This document shows positions 1-10,277 of a stretch of 64,000 nucleotides of DNA, one piece after another; within the stretch, counting starts at the first letter, position 1, and each line of letters starts with the position of its first letter. A program made the translations under genes and the position numbers. The notes beneath the pieces are model-generated. The model did no database searches, was not told the origin of the DNA, and was given only the letters and a program-made list of their open reading frames with translations. Source of the DNA: JASSUD01 sp031963415 (GTDB taxonomy: Bacteria; Pseudomonadota; Gammaproteobacteria; Burkholderiales; Burkholderiaceae). The stretch is from NCBI GenBank assembly GCA_031963415.1, contig JASSUI010000001.1:2666001-2730000 (forward strand), written 5' to 3'.

Positions 1-2024
1 ATGGCTGCTTTCATTTTGTCCAGGCTATCCCTGTCCAGCTCTTCAAGTTCGGGGATCGCTTTCTCGATCTCGTCAGGTTTCCTACCCAGTTGCTGCTCGT
101 AATAAGTGTAGCGCTGCACAGCCAGAGCCAGCGATTGCAGCAGCCCTTCTTTAGACTTAATGGCTTCCTGAAGCTGGCTATAGCGCACATGTTCGACCAT
201 CTCCAAGATCACCCGTTCGTGCTTAGCGCGCAAAATCGCCATGGCCTCGCCATCTTCCTTTTCCATCGCCGACAGCAGGTTGTTACCCAGGGATTTGACT
301 TCCTGAACGATCTCGGCGGCTTTCTGCACCAGCAGCTGAAAACGCACCAGCGGCAACGGCTGGTGGAGGCCATTGATAATGGCGCCCACATCGAGGCCAG
401 CGGCAGTCGCACGCGCCAGCATGGCTGGGTCGATCGGTGGCTCAAACAGAGCGAGTTGGCGAAAGATACCTTGAAAGTTCAGGCTGTTACGTATCTTGAA
501 AAGGCGGTCGGCTACCGTATCCCAATAACTCAGCAGTTTGTCATTGCGCGGCACACAGAAATAGAGCGCCTTACCTAGGCTGCGCACCGTTGACAGCCGG
601 TCGTTATTGCCCATATCGGCGGCGGGAAATGGCATCAGGTCGAAGGGCAGATCGGCTTCCACATCGCGCAAGACGGTGCCGAATTGGTTGAGGTCGTGCC
701 GCAGATTGGCGTAGGTTTGCGCTCGCACCGTACCCTTCTTAGGCACGGGCTGTGGCCGTGGGCCAAGGATATTGGCAGCCAGCACATATACCATCATCGC
801 CTCGTCGATGGCCTCGCCAGTGTCTTGCCGAAACAGCGAATCGCCCCAAGCAATTAAATTGTCCAGATAGGCCATCACCGTCTTGTACATATACGCCTGC
901 TGCCTAAAGCGTGCGATGACATGCGGACGGAAAGGATCATTCTGCCAAGCCTCAATGCTTTTTAGCGTTTCTTCACGCAGCGCCTTGTCTGCTGCATTGT
1001 CGGGGAGGGCGAGGTTGACAAGTATCTCTTCGATCTTTTTGATATCGGTATATTGGAAAGGCCGCACCTTCCAGAATCGCTCTGGCGTAGGGCCGTCGCT
1101 ATCATCTGTCGGATCAAACAGGTAATGGAACCAGCGTTGCGCTTCGGCAAAGCGCTGGTTCTTACTTAGGTGAATGGCGATGGTGATTGGAATGTGAAAA
1201 AACAGTTCCCAATTGTAGACAGAATAGGCACCGCCAGAGGTAAAGTCGAGGTCCTTGACTGGATAAGGCTGCTGTACCAATGCCGGGTTTGGTTTATACG
1301 TGTCCTCAAAAAAGTCAGCAAAAAGCTTAGGGCGCGGTTTGCTTTTGAGAAGCGTGACTTGCAGAGTTTTCGGGAGTATGAGTTGGACGCCGCCGGCTAG
1401 CAGCACCTGTGTTCCTGCGGGTAGGGTTGCCGGTTTGCCGTCGTAAAGAGTGACCGCTGTTACGGCTGTTAAGGTGATCTTCGTGTCGCCGAAAACGATT
1501 GCTTTGCTGTCCACTCGTAGGGGAAAAACGGCACCTACGGACGGGGTTTGGGTCATGCCATCGACCAACGTAGCCCTCAGTCCGTCGGGCAGGGTGGCGG
1601 GTGTAGCGCTGGCGGTCTCGACTACCATATTAGCGGCCAGTTCAATCGGGACGCCGCCGGATGTGGCTTGCACTTTTGCAAGAAGGGCAAGCTTTGCTGC
1701 GGCGGGGATGGTCAGGCTGACCTGATGTGCGACAGAGATATCGATACTGCCCGGCAGGGAAACGTTATTGGGTTCGTATGCCGTATCCGCCGCTTGCAAC
1801 CCGGCAGTGCCTTCACTGAGCAGCCGCTGTAACAACTGTTTTATATAAGGATGCTGGTGTAGATAAAAACGATAATTGACCGCACGCTCTTGAACGATGA
1901 AGTGCTTGATCTCTTTCTTCTGAGGCACAATGCCTAGTTTGCGCCTGAGTTCGTCATCCCAATAGCCGTGGAAGCGATTGAATGGGGTTATAAGATTGGA
2001 TGGGGTTATAAATGAGTAATCCAT
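1..2024 (-). CDS. Tc toxin TcA subunit, C-terminal half (partial, runs off left edge)
   Basis: An open frame of at least 674 codons starts at the ATG at 2024 and has no stop before the window edge. A GGAG ribosome site lies 6-9 bases upstream. The protein begins MDYSFITPSNL and contains stretches typical of the central TcA shaft and TcB-binding half, such as NQRFAEAQRWFHYLFDPT near residue 290 and FNIRNSLNFQG-type text (here FKIRNSLNFQGIFRQLALF) near 500. The last visible part is helical and charged. It lies 40 bp behind the 2670-aa TcA part on the same strand, so the two are probably co-transcribed and assemble as one injector, as in the known split TcaA/TcaB and TccA/TccB arrangements. Family role: receptor binding, pore formation and docking of the TcB-TcC cocoon. 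The missing C-terminus prevents a check of the TcB-binding domain. Confidence 0.88.
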   Translation of the reverse strand, partial: MDYSFITPSNLITPFNRFHGYWDDELRRKLGIVPQKKEIKHFIVQERAVNYRFYLHQHPYIKQLLQRLLSEGTAGLQAADTAYEPNNVSLPGSIDISVAHQVSLTIPAAAKLALLAKVQATSGGVPIELAANMVVETASATPATLPDGLRATLVDGMTQTPSVGAVFPLRVDSKAIVFGDTKITLTAVTAVTLYDGKPATLPAGTQVLLAGGVQLILPKTLQVTLLKSKPRPKLFADFFEDTYKPNPALVQQPYPVKDLDFTSGGAYSVYNWELFFHIPITIAIHLSKNQRFAEAQRWFHYLFDPTDDSDGPTPERFWKVRPFQYTDIKKIEEILVNLALPDNAADKALREETLKSIEAWQNDPFRPHVIARFRQQAYMYKTVMAYLDNLIAWGDSLFRQDTGEAIDEAMMVYVLAANILGPRPQPVPKKGTVRAQTYANLRHDLNQFGTVLRDVEADLPFDLMPFPAADMGNNDRLSTVRSLGKALYFCVPRNDKLLSYWDTVADRLFKIRNSLNFQGIFRQLALFEPPIDPAMLARATAAGLDVGAIINGLHQPLPLVRFQLLVQKAAEIVQEVKSLGNNLLSAMEKEDGEAMAILRAKHERVILEMVEHVRYSQLQEAIKSKEGLLQSLALAVQRYTYYEQQLGRKPDEIEKAIPELEELDRDSLDKMKAA

Positions 2025-2064
2025 GATATGCTCCGTCGTTTAGCGTCTACGCTGATCACAGCGT

Positions 2065-5000
2065 CTATATGGTTTTGGCAAATCCTGAGCGATTCTGTTC
2101 ATCAAAATTCTTCCAAAGCGCTGCGTTAAAGCCGGGACCACCGATAATATTCAAACCGCCGGCGAACTCCTTAAGTCCCCCTTCCTCGAGTGTGGCGGCC
2201 CGTGTCAGGACCGCAATGCTGCCCGGTTTAAGGGGACTGCCAGGGCTTACGTTCACTAGCAAGCCGCCCTTCGCGATACTATCGGCAGCATCGGTCGGCA
2301 ATATTTCTACCCCCGGCTGGCCAACGGGACCGATCAGAACACCATCGAACAGGAATCCTGTACCTGGGTTTACCAACCAATCAAATTTCTGCTTGAGTTG
2401 AGTGAGCGAGCCTGGATTGATGGTGGTGAGCCAGGGATCGGGGATCGGCCCCTTCCATGGTATCTTGGGCCCTATGACAATGTCTTTCCACCAGTCCGGT
2501 AGCTTCCAGCTCGACTCAGGTTGCGGCTTACGCGTTACCCATTCTTGCCATTCGTCAATTGTCCGCTCAGTCACGCTGGGTTCGACGAACAAGGTATATG
2601 TGTTGTCCTGATAAAAGATTGGCTTCATAAGCCGTGCAATCTCTTCAGTTTCTTTGGCAGTGCCAAGCATCGTGAGGTTGCTATCGCATGGCACAAGTAT
2701 GTATGGGGTACTCTGCTGCAGGATGTTCAGCGTCTCGATATTTGATTTTGATTCTTTGCCGAGTTCTGTAGTGATGCTTTGCGTGAAACTGACTGCAAGT
2801 GGAAGATTGCCGGCGTAACGACCAGCATTATTTCCTGTATGCGCGTACGGACTAACGGGTGCCGGAGTAGCATTAACACGTTCCGGTGTACTGTTGCGGC
2901 CTGCCAGGTAGAACGCCTGCTTGATCGCGCCACCCAGGTGAATATACACGCCGCGCTCCTCGCCATCTTTTTTTTCTTTGGAGACATGGATGAATACCGA
3001 ATTTGGCGTAAATAAACGGCTAACGGTCAGCGACATCGACTCAGAAAAACTACCGGACTCGTGCGTACTCCATTTTCCTTGTAGATATTCGCTCCAGTGA
3101 AGTTGAATCCCTACCACTTTCTTTGTAGTGTGCGCGGCTACGCTATTCATAGCTTCCGATATCGTCAGACTAGAGGCAGATTTTTCACTGCTTCCTGAAG
3201 AAGAGTCCGTTGAAACCGATGATTTATCCATAAATGTCACCCAGAACAGGTACAGTCGATCGCGCCACACCACCGGCGCCAGGTGATCGCCTTCGATCTC
3301 CACGTTCACCGGCTCCCATGGCGTCCACATCTGATCCTGGTAGCGCCGATAGAAATACTTGCGCGGCTGACTGTAAGTGCGGCCGATGACATGCAAAGTG
3401 GGCGGTATGTGAATTGAATGGTCGTCCAAATGCATAGCGATGATGTCCAGCCGGGCCAGCTCGTCTAGCTTCTTTAGATAATTGAGGAAAGCATCCTCGA
3501 CTAGGTCACTGGAAACATCACCTTGCAGCAAAGCACCTTCCAATTCACTGAAAAGATGTGTCTTGTCGTCTCGGAACTCTGGTTCGAGCCAGTTCTCTGG
3601 GAAAAGGAAAATCTTGCGGTTTGCTTCCCAGACCCGGTAGCGTTTCATCCACTCCCATTGCTTGGCGTTGATCAACGAGGGAGATACTTGCGGCTCCAGG
3701 TTGAGCAGGCAGCGCTGAATGAACAGTTGCAGCGAGGCAATCGCCAGGCGCACGCGAGTGGTTTGCACCACGGGTTCCATGCCGGGATCGATCAGAAAAT
3801 ATTCGTAAAGCTGCTCCATTCGGGCGAAGTTACGCTGATGCATAATGTAGGACACCAATGCGTCACGCTGGCGCTGGCGCAGCTTGTCAAAGATCGGCTG
3901 CGCTACGCTTTGCCATGTCTGCGGCTCAAAGCGTGCCTTGATCACCTCCTTCAGGTCTCGTGCAATCTCAAAGCGCTGCTCGAGCGTCGCAGCAGCGCTG
4001 ACGATGGGTAGCCACTTAAGCAGCGAGGTGACTGACACACCAAAGCGCTCGATGACCTGTAGTGCTTCCCACAGCCGCTGCAAATGTTGTTCGCTGTTGA
4101 AGACCGGCGCGACGCCGAACAGAGCTTCGGCGGTGGCTTTGATGATGACGCTGTCGCGTCGGCTGAGCTTGGCGATGAGCGGGTAGACTTTGTTCGTTAA
4201 TTTGTCCGGGTCAGTCGTTTCGTTAGCCTCAAAGATATCAATCAGATCATCCGTGCCACCGGCCAGATCGTTCTTAAGCCGTGTATAGGCGGCCAGACGC
4301 AAGAATCCCGCGAACCGCTCGGCTGCTGCTGTTCTGTCAGCCGGCGTATCGCCGCTGGGCTGGGTCGGCAGTTGACTCAGGCTTAAGTTACTAAAGGCTG
4401 CAGCATGAGTCAGCAGGTAGCGAATTTCGCGCTCGCTCAAACCAAGGCTTTGCACGAGCTGCAGCGCTTTGCTCAGTAACAGCGTCGCGCGCTCTGCCCC
4501 TGCCATGGTGCTCAACGGATAGAGCTTGAGCTGCAAAGTGTCTGTCACGACGGCCTTTGGCAAGGTTTCGCCTTGTACCAATAGGCTTGCCTCTGCGCCA
4601 TTCAGCTGTGTCAATTCCAGCGTAAAGCGATAGGGAATACCCGGCTTCAATTCCAAAAACTCATTCGGCTTGTCACCGAGAACCGCATCATCCGTTGCCG
4701 CCACACCCTTCAAAAATAGAGGATCTGGCAAGTGATCGAAGCGCAGCTCAGCCGCCGCGTTTTGTTTACCCAGCTTGATATAGAAGCGGTACGCACCGGG
4801 CGTCGTCACCTCTAAGTAACCTTCAAATCTCGCACTATTTGCCGGGTTAAGCGGGTTGCCCTGTGTGTCCTTTTTGTCCTTCAGTGCCGTGTCTACGCTC
4901 GTTACAAAGGGCGTAGTAGCTTGAGGTGTGCCTGAGCCGTCATTTGTATCGAAGAACGTGGCATTGACCCCACGTTCGCCCGTCGCGGCAAACGCTTCCA

Positions 5001-8000
5001 GCAACGGCTTTGGGCCGGCTAGCAAACGCTCGTCGCTGAGCAAATTGTCCACCAGCACAGAATCGGCGCCGGTTTGCGCTGTCATCGTCTGAACGATAAA
5101 TTGATGGATCAGGCGCTGTTGTAGGAAAGGCAAAAAGGCTTTGGCCAGTTTCGTTCGCCGCTTGCGCAGCCGCTCTTGCTCCGTTTCGCCCCCGCTAAGC
5201 GCGAGATTCGGATTAAACAGTAGATCGAAATCCGCCGCATCGAGAAAACCGCCTGCCGGCTGAGCATTGGGCGCCTGCTTCTGCAGGTGCTTCTCGAAGA
5301 ACGATAGCGCCTGTTGCTGCACGTCATCGAACAAGTCACTGAGGGTCGGTGATGGCACATGCGGATTCGGTGGGATGGGCTTGGGCAGACGGGCCTTCAA
5401 AGCCGCCTTCTCAGCGTCGAATAGCACTCCTTTAAAGGTGAGCTTTTGCTCCTCTCTCGTAGCGTTATAGCGCACTTCTCGGATTGTAGGTTCACCGGTG
5501 AATTCCTCCGGTTTAAGCTGGTCGACAGGTGCCACGCCTGCCTTGGTGGCAGTGAACTCAACGGTACCATTCATCATTGCCAAAAAGCGCTCGACCACAT
5601 CAGGTGGTAAGACCAGCCCCAGCTTCTGGCGCAGCACCTCTTCACTTAACGTGCCTGGATCGTCGGGTACAGCATGCTCAGTGCGGATAGCATGAATACC
5701 TTCAGCGAGTGCCTTCAACAAAGCCAGCGTACCCTCACGGTTCGGGCGGTATTTGCCGATTTCATCAAAGCGATGACGCAGCAGGTATTCCAGGTCTTCA
5801 ATCTTTAACCCGCTTGCCTTGACTTCTTCAGCTACCTCGGCAAAACGCAGGGTTTGCGAGAAAGGATAGTCTTCCTCGATCGTCGTCAGCGGATCAGGGT
5901 GTAAGGGCTTAAACGGATCGAGACCAGAGAGCTGCTTGAGCGCAATGAGTTCGCTTACTGACAGATTAAGTGCTTTCGCCAACAGGCCATACCGGTAGAG
6001 TAACGACACGTTGGGTAGCGATAATTTAGCGGTGTCGAAGGATTGTCCAGCGTCTGCGAGGATGTGTTCAATCTCGTCAGCGGTAAAGCCCAGTGGGCCT
6101 TGCAGGGCGAGCCTATAATCCTTGATAAACAAGGATGCTCCAGACAGATATTGCCCGAACGGATGGTCAAATACTTGGGCGTTCTCCTTTAGTATGCTGG
6201 GGGTGAGGAAGAGTTGTGCATAGAGCGGATTCTTGCCAATAGTAGCGATATCAGACCAAAGCGTGATTAACTTCAAACGGCTCTGCCGACCGGCGTGTAC
6301 GCTCTCGTCTAAGGTTTGGAGGTGCGCTAGGTAGATTAGTGCAGTTTTGAGTGGTCGCTGGTTAAGATGAGCCGCATCGAATGGCACGTTCTGCGGCACG
6401 AAAGCTTGCAAGGCGCGGTCGATTTCCTCAATGCTCCAGCCTAACTTACGCCACAGTCGCACAAACAGGTTGATCCTCAAGAAGGTAATGGCATCCGCTG
6501 GCTCGCCGTTAGCATAGCGCAAAGTGGTGAGATCGAAATTGCAGCTGGCGTCCGGGTCGGACAGCACTAGAATTTTGTTGAAAGGAATAGCCTCTAGTTC
6601 AGCTTCTAGCTTTTCCTTCGTTATCCCGAATTTCTCGGCGAAATTTTTGGCGAAATCCACCAATTTTTGCGAGAAGGCTTCAGCCTCTAAGCGCTGCTTT
6701 TGCTTTTCCTCAGGCAGCGTTACTGGATCTTGAGGCAGCAATTCTTTATGGTCGAGATAGAAGCGCACGTCGTGAATGCTGACGCCAAGCTTATAAAGCA
6801 AGCTCAGTTTTGTCAGCTCAGGGTTAACGAAACTGCTCTGGACAATCTCCACGATCTCTTTATAAGTCACGCCCAGGCGAAGGGAGAGTGTTTTTGCTGA
6901 TTTCAGCGTCGCCGTTGCATGACAGACGAGAAGATCGCCGGCATTTGGGGACGTCGCCCACACGCCTTCAAATTTGATCAGAGTCTGATTAACTCCGCCA
7001 GAGTCGGGAGCACCAATGGTTGAGATAGTTTTCGTTTCGGCGCTCAGGGCATTGGCGCTTACATCAAAGTAAGTACAGACAAATCCCTCTCTGAACTTCC
7101 CCGCCTCGTTATTAGTAATGGTCAGGGTCGCGTGCTCGGCATTGGTAGGATTTTGGATAGCAGGCCTGATTGTCGGGAACCCATAAAGCTTATGCCAGCT
7201 ATCGTTCTCTAAAGGATTGGCATCGGTGAAAACAGCCAACTCGGCAGGCGAGAAACCCAACGACTCAACAAAAATGCTGGCACGATCAAAGGGCTTCGCC
7301 GGTGCAAAGAGATCGTCATTGGGACGGAATACCTCCAGCAGACGCGCCAAAGGCGTTTCGAAATAATTGCAGAACTGGCGTACGATCTCAATCCAAAAAT
7401 CGAACGGCAGGTTAAGCGGGTAATGCGCCTGACTCAAATTATCGTAGGCTTCGCGTATGATGTTTTGCGGCTCAGCGAGTAGCTCCACGGTGGAAGCCTC
7501 GCCAGTATCGTGTACAGCATCCTTAGCTAGCTTGTTATAGGCGACGTAATACTCCAGGATCTCGTTAACAAGATCGATGTAAGGTAGCGCTGTATGGGTG
7601 TTTTCACAGGTGAGCGCGATGTGCGGCAGATCAGGGCGGCGTTGTTCCAGAACATCATACGGCTTCACCGGACTGCCGCTGTCGACAAACTGCAACAAGT
7701 CCACCAAATAAGCGGCTGGACTCAGCACTGAGCGGCATTGTTCGCACTCACAGAAGTCTATCGAGCCAAACAGCGACTCCAGCGTAGGGAATTGTTTGAT
7801 CAGCGCATCACGCACGCTGTCGCGCACCGCCACCGATGCCGACATACCTGCGACCGACTGGTCGCTGTGCAGTTTTTTGACGATGGTGAATAAGTTGTAG
7901 GTTACGCTGCTTACCTGCTTCGCCTTACGGTAGATTAGTTGGGACTCCTCTTCTGGAGGCCTATTCTCATAAATGTCAAAGTATTTGTCAGTATAAAACC

Positions 8001-10077
8001 GACTGAATTCCACTTCTGAATACGCCATCACATCATAAGCCGAGGTCATGTTCAGACTCATCAGGACCGGCATCGCCTCATTGCTGGTGGTAAGTTGATA
8101 AAGGCGTTGTAGCATTTTCAGCTGTTGTTGAGCAGCCTTAACCTCGCTGTCCGCCATGCCAGCCGTGACACCGACGTGCGTCTTGAGAAACGTTGTCACT
8201 GGTGTCTGGCCCAGCCTGAACCCTTGTTGGGCCGCATTTTTTAGGAGTTTTGCCGTGATCTCGTGGGCGTCTGGCAGTTTGAGCTCATTTTGCTCGAGCA
8301 TCCGCCCAACCAATTGCGTGGGATAACTTAGGCGCACTTTGCGCGCCATGTCCTGAGCATAAGCATCGAGCCGATCTTCAACCTTCTCACCGGTGTAAGC
8401 AGTAGGAATCAGCGCTGCCAGCTTCTGCTCATCGTTGTTCGCCAACGCTTTAGCCTCGACCTTCCACTTTTCCGCTCGGTGGAAATTCTGTTCGACCAGT
8501 TGCGCTGGATCGGTAATCTGCTTTTGCATCAGCCGAGCCGTCATCGCCTCGCTGTTGCCTGCTAAGAAAGCAAGCTTGCCATGCAGTTGCAGCTTGCTGA
8601 TCTGCACACTATCCAGGCCAGCCTGACGCGCTTCATCCCATAACTGCGCAGTAGTGCCGCGATGATTGAGATAAACAGGAGCGAACCGAGCCTGCGCGTC
8701 ATCGCTCAAACCGGATGTTTTGAGCAGACCACCATAGGACGACACTGAACCCGGTGCCGGCATGGCCAGCCGCACCTTAGTGGCAAAGGTCGTGAACTGT
8801 TTCTTGAAGTCTGTAATCTGCTGATCGTCGAGTTTAACAATGCCCGCATCGCGCACTGTTTTGAGCGCTTGCTCGATTACCCCTGTGTCAACTTGTGCCA
8901 ACAGTAACTTGTCCGAAGGTAGACCCGCACGCAGTAAGCCGTACATTCCTTCTTGCGGCAGCTTCACATCAGGATCGGCACTTAGCCGCTCAGTGGTAGC
9001 AGCTAATGCGATTAGACGCGCATCCCAGCCGGTGGCACGGTTCAATACCGTAATATCCTGCTGCGTGTCGTTCTCTTTGACCTGGGCCAGCTTCGTCATC
9101 TGTCCGACATAGGGCGTGAGGTCAGCTGATAAACGCCGGTATTCTGCGGCAAACGGTTGCAAGACGCTGGGGGCAACCAAATTCAATACCGCGCGGGACG
9201 GATCATTTAGATCATGCAACGGTTCAGAAAGTAGGGTCTCCTTGCCTTCTCCACTCACAATACGAACTTCAAGGCTTACCGCTTTGTCGCCTGGATTGTA
9301 GGTAAAGGCATAATGGCCGCCAGCAAGCGTAACCGTTTCTCCCAGTCGCGTATAACCGCCGCCAAATTCCCGTTGATACAAACGCAGTTTTAATTTCTCC
9401 GCAGGCAGACCATGTTCCAGAAAGATGCGTCCTTCGATTTGGCGGCGCGTGACTGGCTTGCTATCAATGGGGATGGTCAAATCAATGCACTCCAGCGGCT
9501 CGGGGTTACGGAGTACGTCAGAGGATTTCAACAGCTGGCCGTCTTCGCTGAGGGCGCAAATGCGCAAACGAATGGTTTCCTCCTCCGGGAGCACTTCGTA
9601 GCGAATCGTGTAGCGGCCCTCTGCATCGGTAGTATCCTCACCCAACCGAATCGTGCACAATTCGTCTTCATCTTCATCTTTGTCTTCATGCACGGCACGT
9701 ATGCGCGTATTTTGTGACGGAAAGCCATCTTCACGCCGTACCCTGCCGCTGACGATATAAGAGTTTGGCGTTGTTTCCCCGTCAATGGCCCTCCCTTCTC
9801 GCAGCAGCTCGTTTAGCGCGTCTGCGGTCGGCTTGTCTACCTTGCCGCTCGACTCTAAGTCTCGCTTTTCCTGGAAAATACGGACCCCTTTCGACGTGAC
9901 TTCGCCATAAAACTGTTCGTTACGCTCAGGTTTGAGTTTAGTAGACAGCTCTTGCCGTTTCGTCTCATCATCGGGCAGGATGACACGCCGATCCAGGCAC
10001 ATTTGCAGCGCATCCTGCAAATCGGCCACAGCCGGGCCCTTCATATCTGGTTTTAGCGGAAAAACGATTTTGTTCAT
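2065..10077 (-). CDS. Tc toxin TcA subunit, N-terminal part with neuraminidase-like domain
   Basis: The 2670-aa protein has a strong GGAGGAG ribosome site before its ATG. Visible domains in order: a peptidoglycan-binding-like helical domain (about 1-95, with MKGPAVADLQDAL); two carboxypeptidase-regulatory/transthyretin-like beta domains (about 106-200 and 212-300); the Tc VRP1-type region with the cysteine-rich signature ECEQCRSVLSPAAYLVDLL near 777; a PA14-like domain near 1700-1800 (GYLEVTTPGAYRFYI); and a neuraminidase-like domain near 2220-2450 (YYRRYQ-like text, WTPWEPV, VVWRDRLYLFWVTF). In Tc toxins this part carries the shell and receptor-binding modules of the pentameric injector. The pore and TcB-binding parts are in the following gene. 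No secretion signal is visible, as is usual for Tc proteins. The call as a TcA component is firm; the receptor is unknown. Confidence 0.93.
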   Translation of the reverse strand: MNKIVFPLKPDMKGPAVADLQDALQMCLDRRVILPDDETKRQELSTKLKPERNEQFYGEVTSKGVRIFQEKRDLESSGKVDKPTADALNELLREGRAIDGETTPNSYIVSGRVRREDGFPSQNTRIRAVHEDKDEDEDELCTIRLGEDTTDAEGRYTIRYEVLPEEETIRLRICALSEDGQLLKSSDVLRNPEPLECIDLTIPIDSKPVTRRQIEGRIFLEHGLPAEKLKLRLYQREFGGGYTRLGETVTLAGGHYAFTYNPGDKAVSLEVRIVSGEGKETLLSEPLHDLNDPSRAVLNLVAPSVLQPFAAEYRRLSADLTPYVGQMTKLAQVKENDTQQDITVLNRATGWDARLIALAATTERLSADPDVKLPQEGMYGLLRAGLPSDKLLLAQVDTGVIEQALKTVRDAGIVKLDDQQITDFKKQFTTFATKVRLAMPAPGSVSSYGGLLKTSGLSDDAQARFAPVYLNHRGTTAQLWDEARQAGLDSVQISKLQLHGKLAFLAGNSEAMTARLMQKQITDPAQLVEQNFHRAEKWKVEAKALANNDEQKLAALIPTAYTGEKVEDRLDAYAQDMARKVRLSYPTQLVGRMLEQNELKLPDAHEITAKLLKNAAQQGFRLGQTPVTTFLKTHVGVTAGMADSEVKAAQQQLKMLQRLYQLTTSNEAMPVLMSLNMTSAYDVMAYSEVEFSRFYTDKYFDIYENRPPEEESQLIYRKAKQVSSVTYNLFTIVKKLHSDQSVAGMSASVAVRDSVRDALIKQFPTLESLFGSIDFCECEQCRSVLSPAAYLVDLLQFVDSGSPVKPYDVLEQRRPDLPHIALTCENTHTALPYIDLVNEILEYYVAYNKLAKDAVHDTGEASTVELLAEPQNIIREAYDNLSQAHYPLNLPFDFWIEIVRQFCNYFETPLARLLEVFRPNDDLFAPAKPFDRASIFVESLGFSPAELAVFTDANPLENDSWHKLYGFPTIRPAIQNPTNAEHATLTITNNEAGKFREGFVCTYFDVSANALSAETKTISTIGAPDSGGVNQTLIKFEGVWATSPNAGDLLVCHATATLKSAKTLSLRLGVTYKEIVEIVQSSFVNPELTKLSLLYKLGVSIHDVRFYLDHKELLPQDPVTLPEEKQKQRLEAEAFSQKLVDFAKNFAEKFGITKEKLEAELEAIPFNKILVLSDPDASCNFDLTTLRYANGEPADAITFLRINLFVRLWRKLGWSIEEIDRALQAFVPQNVPFDAAHLNQRPLKTALIYLAHLQTLDESVHAGRQSRLKLITLWSDIATIGKNPLYAQLFLTPSILKENAQVFDHPFGQYLSGASLFIKDYRLALQGPLGFTADEIEHILADAGQSFDTAKLSLPNVSLLYRYGLLAKALNLSVSELIALKQLSGLDPFKPLHPDPLTTIEEDYPFSQTLRFAEVAEEVKASGLKIEDLEYLLRHRFDEIGKYRPNREGTLALLKALAEGIHAIRTEHAVPDDPGTLSEEVLRQKLGLVLPPDVVERFLAMMNGTVEFTATKAGVAPVDQLKPEEFTGEPTIREVRYNATREEQKLTFKGVLFDAEKAALKARLPKPIPPNPHVPSPTLSDLFDDVQQQALSFFEKHLQKQAPNAQPAGGFLDAADFDLLFNPNLALSGGETEQERLRKRRTKLAKAFLPFLQQRLIHQFIVQTMTAQTGADSVLVDNLLSDERLLAGPKPLLEAFAATGERGVNATFFDTNDGSGTPQATTPFVTSVDTALKDKKDTQGNPLNPANSARFEGYLEVTTPGAYRFYIKLGKQNAAAELRFDHLPDPLFLKGVAATDDAVLGDKPNEFLELKPGIPYRFTLELTQLNGAEASLLVQGETLPKAVVTDTLQLKLYPLSTMAGAERATLLLSKALQLVQSLGLSEREIRYLLTHAAAFSNLSLSQLPTQPSGDTPADRTAAAERFAGFLRLAAYTRLKNDLAGGTDDLIDIFEANETTDPDKLTNKVYPLIAKLSRRDSVIIKATAEALFGVAPVFNSEQHLQRLWEALQVIERFGVSVTSLLKWLPIVSAAATLEQRFEIARDLKEVIKARFEPQTWQSVAQPIFDKLRQRQRDALVSYIMHQRNFARMEQLYEYFLIDPGMEPVVQTTRVRLAIASLQLFIQRCLLNLEPQVSPSLINAKQWEWMKRYRVWEANRKIFLFPENWLEPEFRDDKTHLFSELEGALLQGDVSSDLVEDAFLNYLKKLDELARLDIIAMHLDDHSIHIPPTLHVIGRTYSQPRKYFYRRYQDQMWTPWEPVNVEIEGDHLAPVVWRDRLYLFWVTFMDKSSVSTDSSSGSSEKSASSLTISEAMNSVAAHTTKKVVGIQLHWSEYLQGKWSTHESGSFSESMSLTVSRLFTPNSVFIHVSKEKKDGEERGVYIHLGGAIKQAFYLAGRNSTPERVNATPAPVSPYAHTGNNAGRYAGNLPLAVSFTQSITTELGKESKSNIETLNILQQSTPYILVPCDSNLTMLGTAKETEEIARLMKPIFYQDNTYTLFVEPSVTERTIDEWQEWVTRKPQPESSWKLPDWWKDIVIGPKIPWKGPIPDPWLTTINPGSLTQLKQKFDWLVNPGTGFLFDGVLIGPVGQPGVEILPTDAADSIAKGGLLVNVSPGSPLKPGSIAVLTRAATLEEGGLKEFAGGLNIIGGPGFNAALWKNFDEQNRSGFAKTI

Positions 10078-10083
10078 GTTCTA

Positions 10084-10277
10084 CTCCTCCACTTATGTCT
10101 TTGGGACGCCGCGCGGCCCCGATGATTTATGTTCTCAACAAATTCCTGCAAATTCCGTTAAGGCTTTCATCCAACCGTAGGTTGGGGTGACGAAGGAACC
10201 CCAACACAACCACCCTCCAAGCATCAGCCCAATTGCCGCCGCAAACACGTTGGGGTTCGTATCTCACCCCAACCTAC
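10084..10277. repeat. 194-bp direct repeat, copy 1 (tcA leader plus REP pair)
   Basis: This block recurs at 10930-11123, offset by 846 bp, with about four mismatches. It has two parts: a leader segment (10084-10176) lying just upstream of the tcA start, and a pair of inverted REP-like arms at 10177-10205 and 10249-10277. Each arm is an imperfect hairpin built on GTTGGGGT/ACCCCAAC. The right arm overlaps the 3' end of the transposase gene. Confidence 0.9.
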
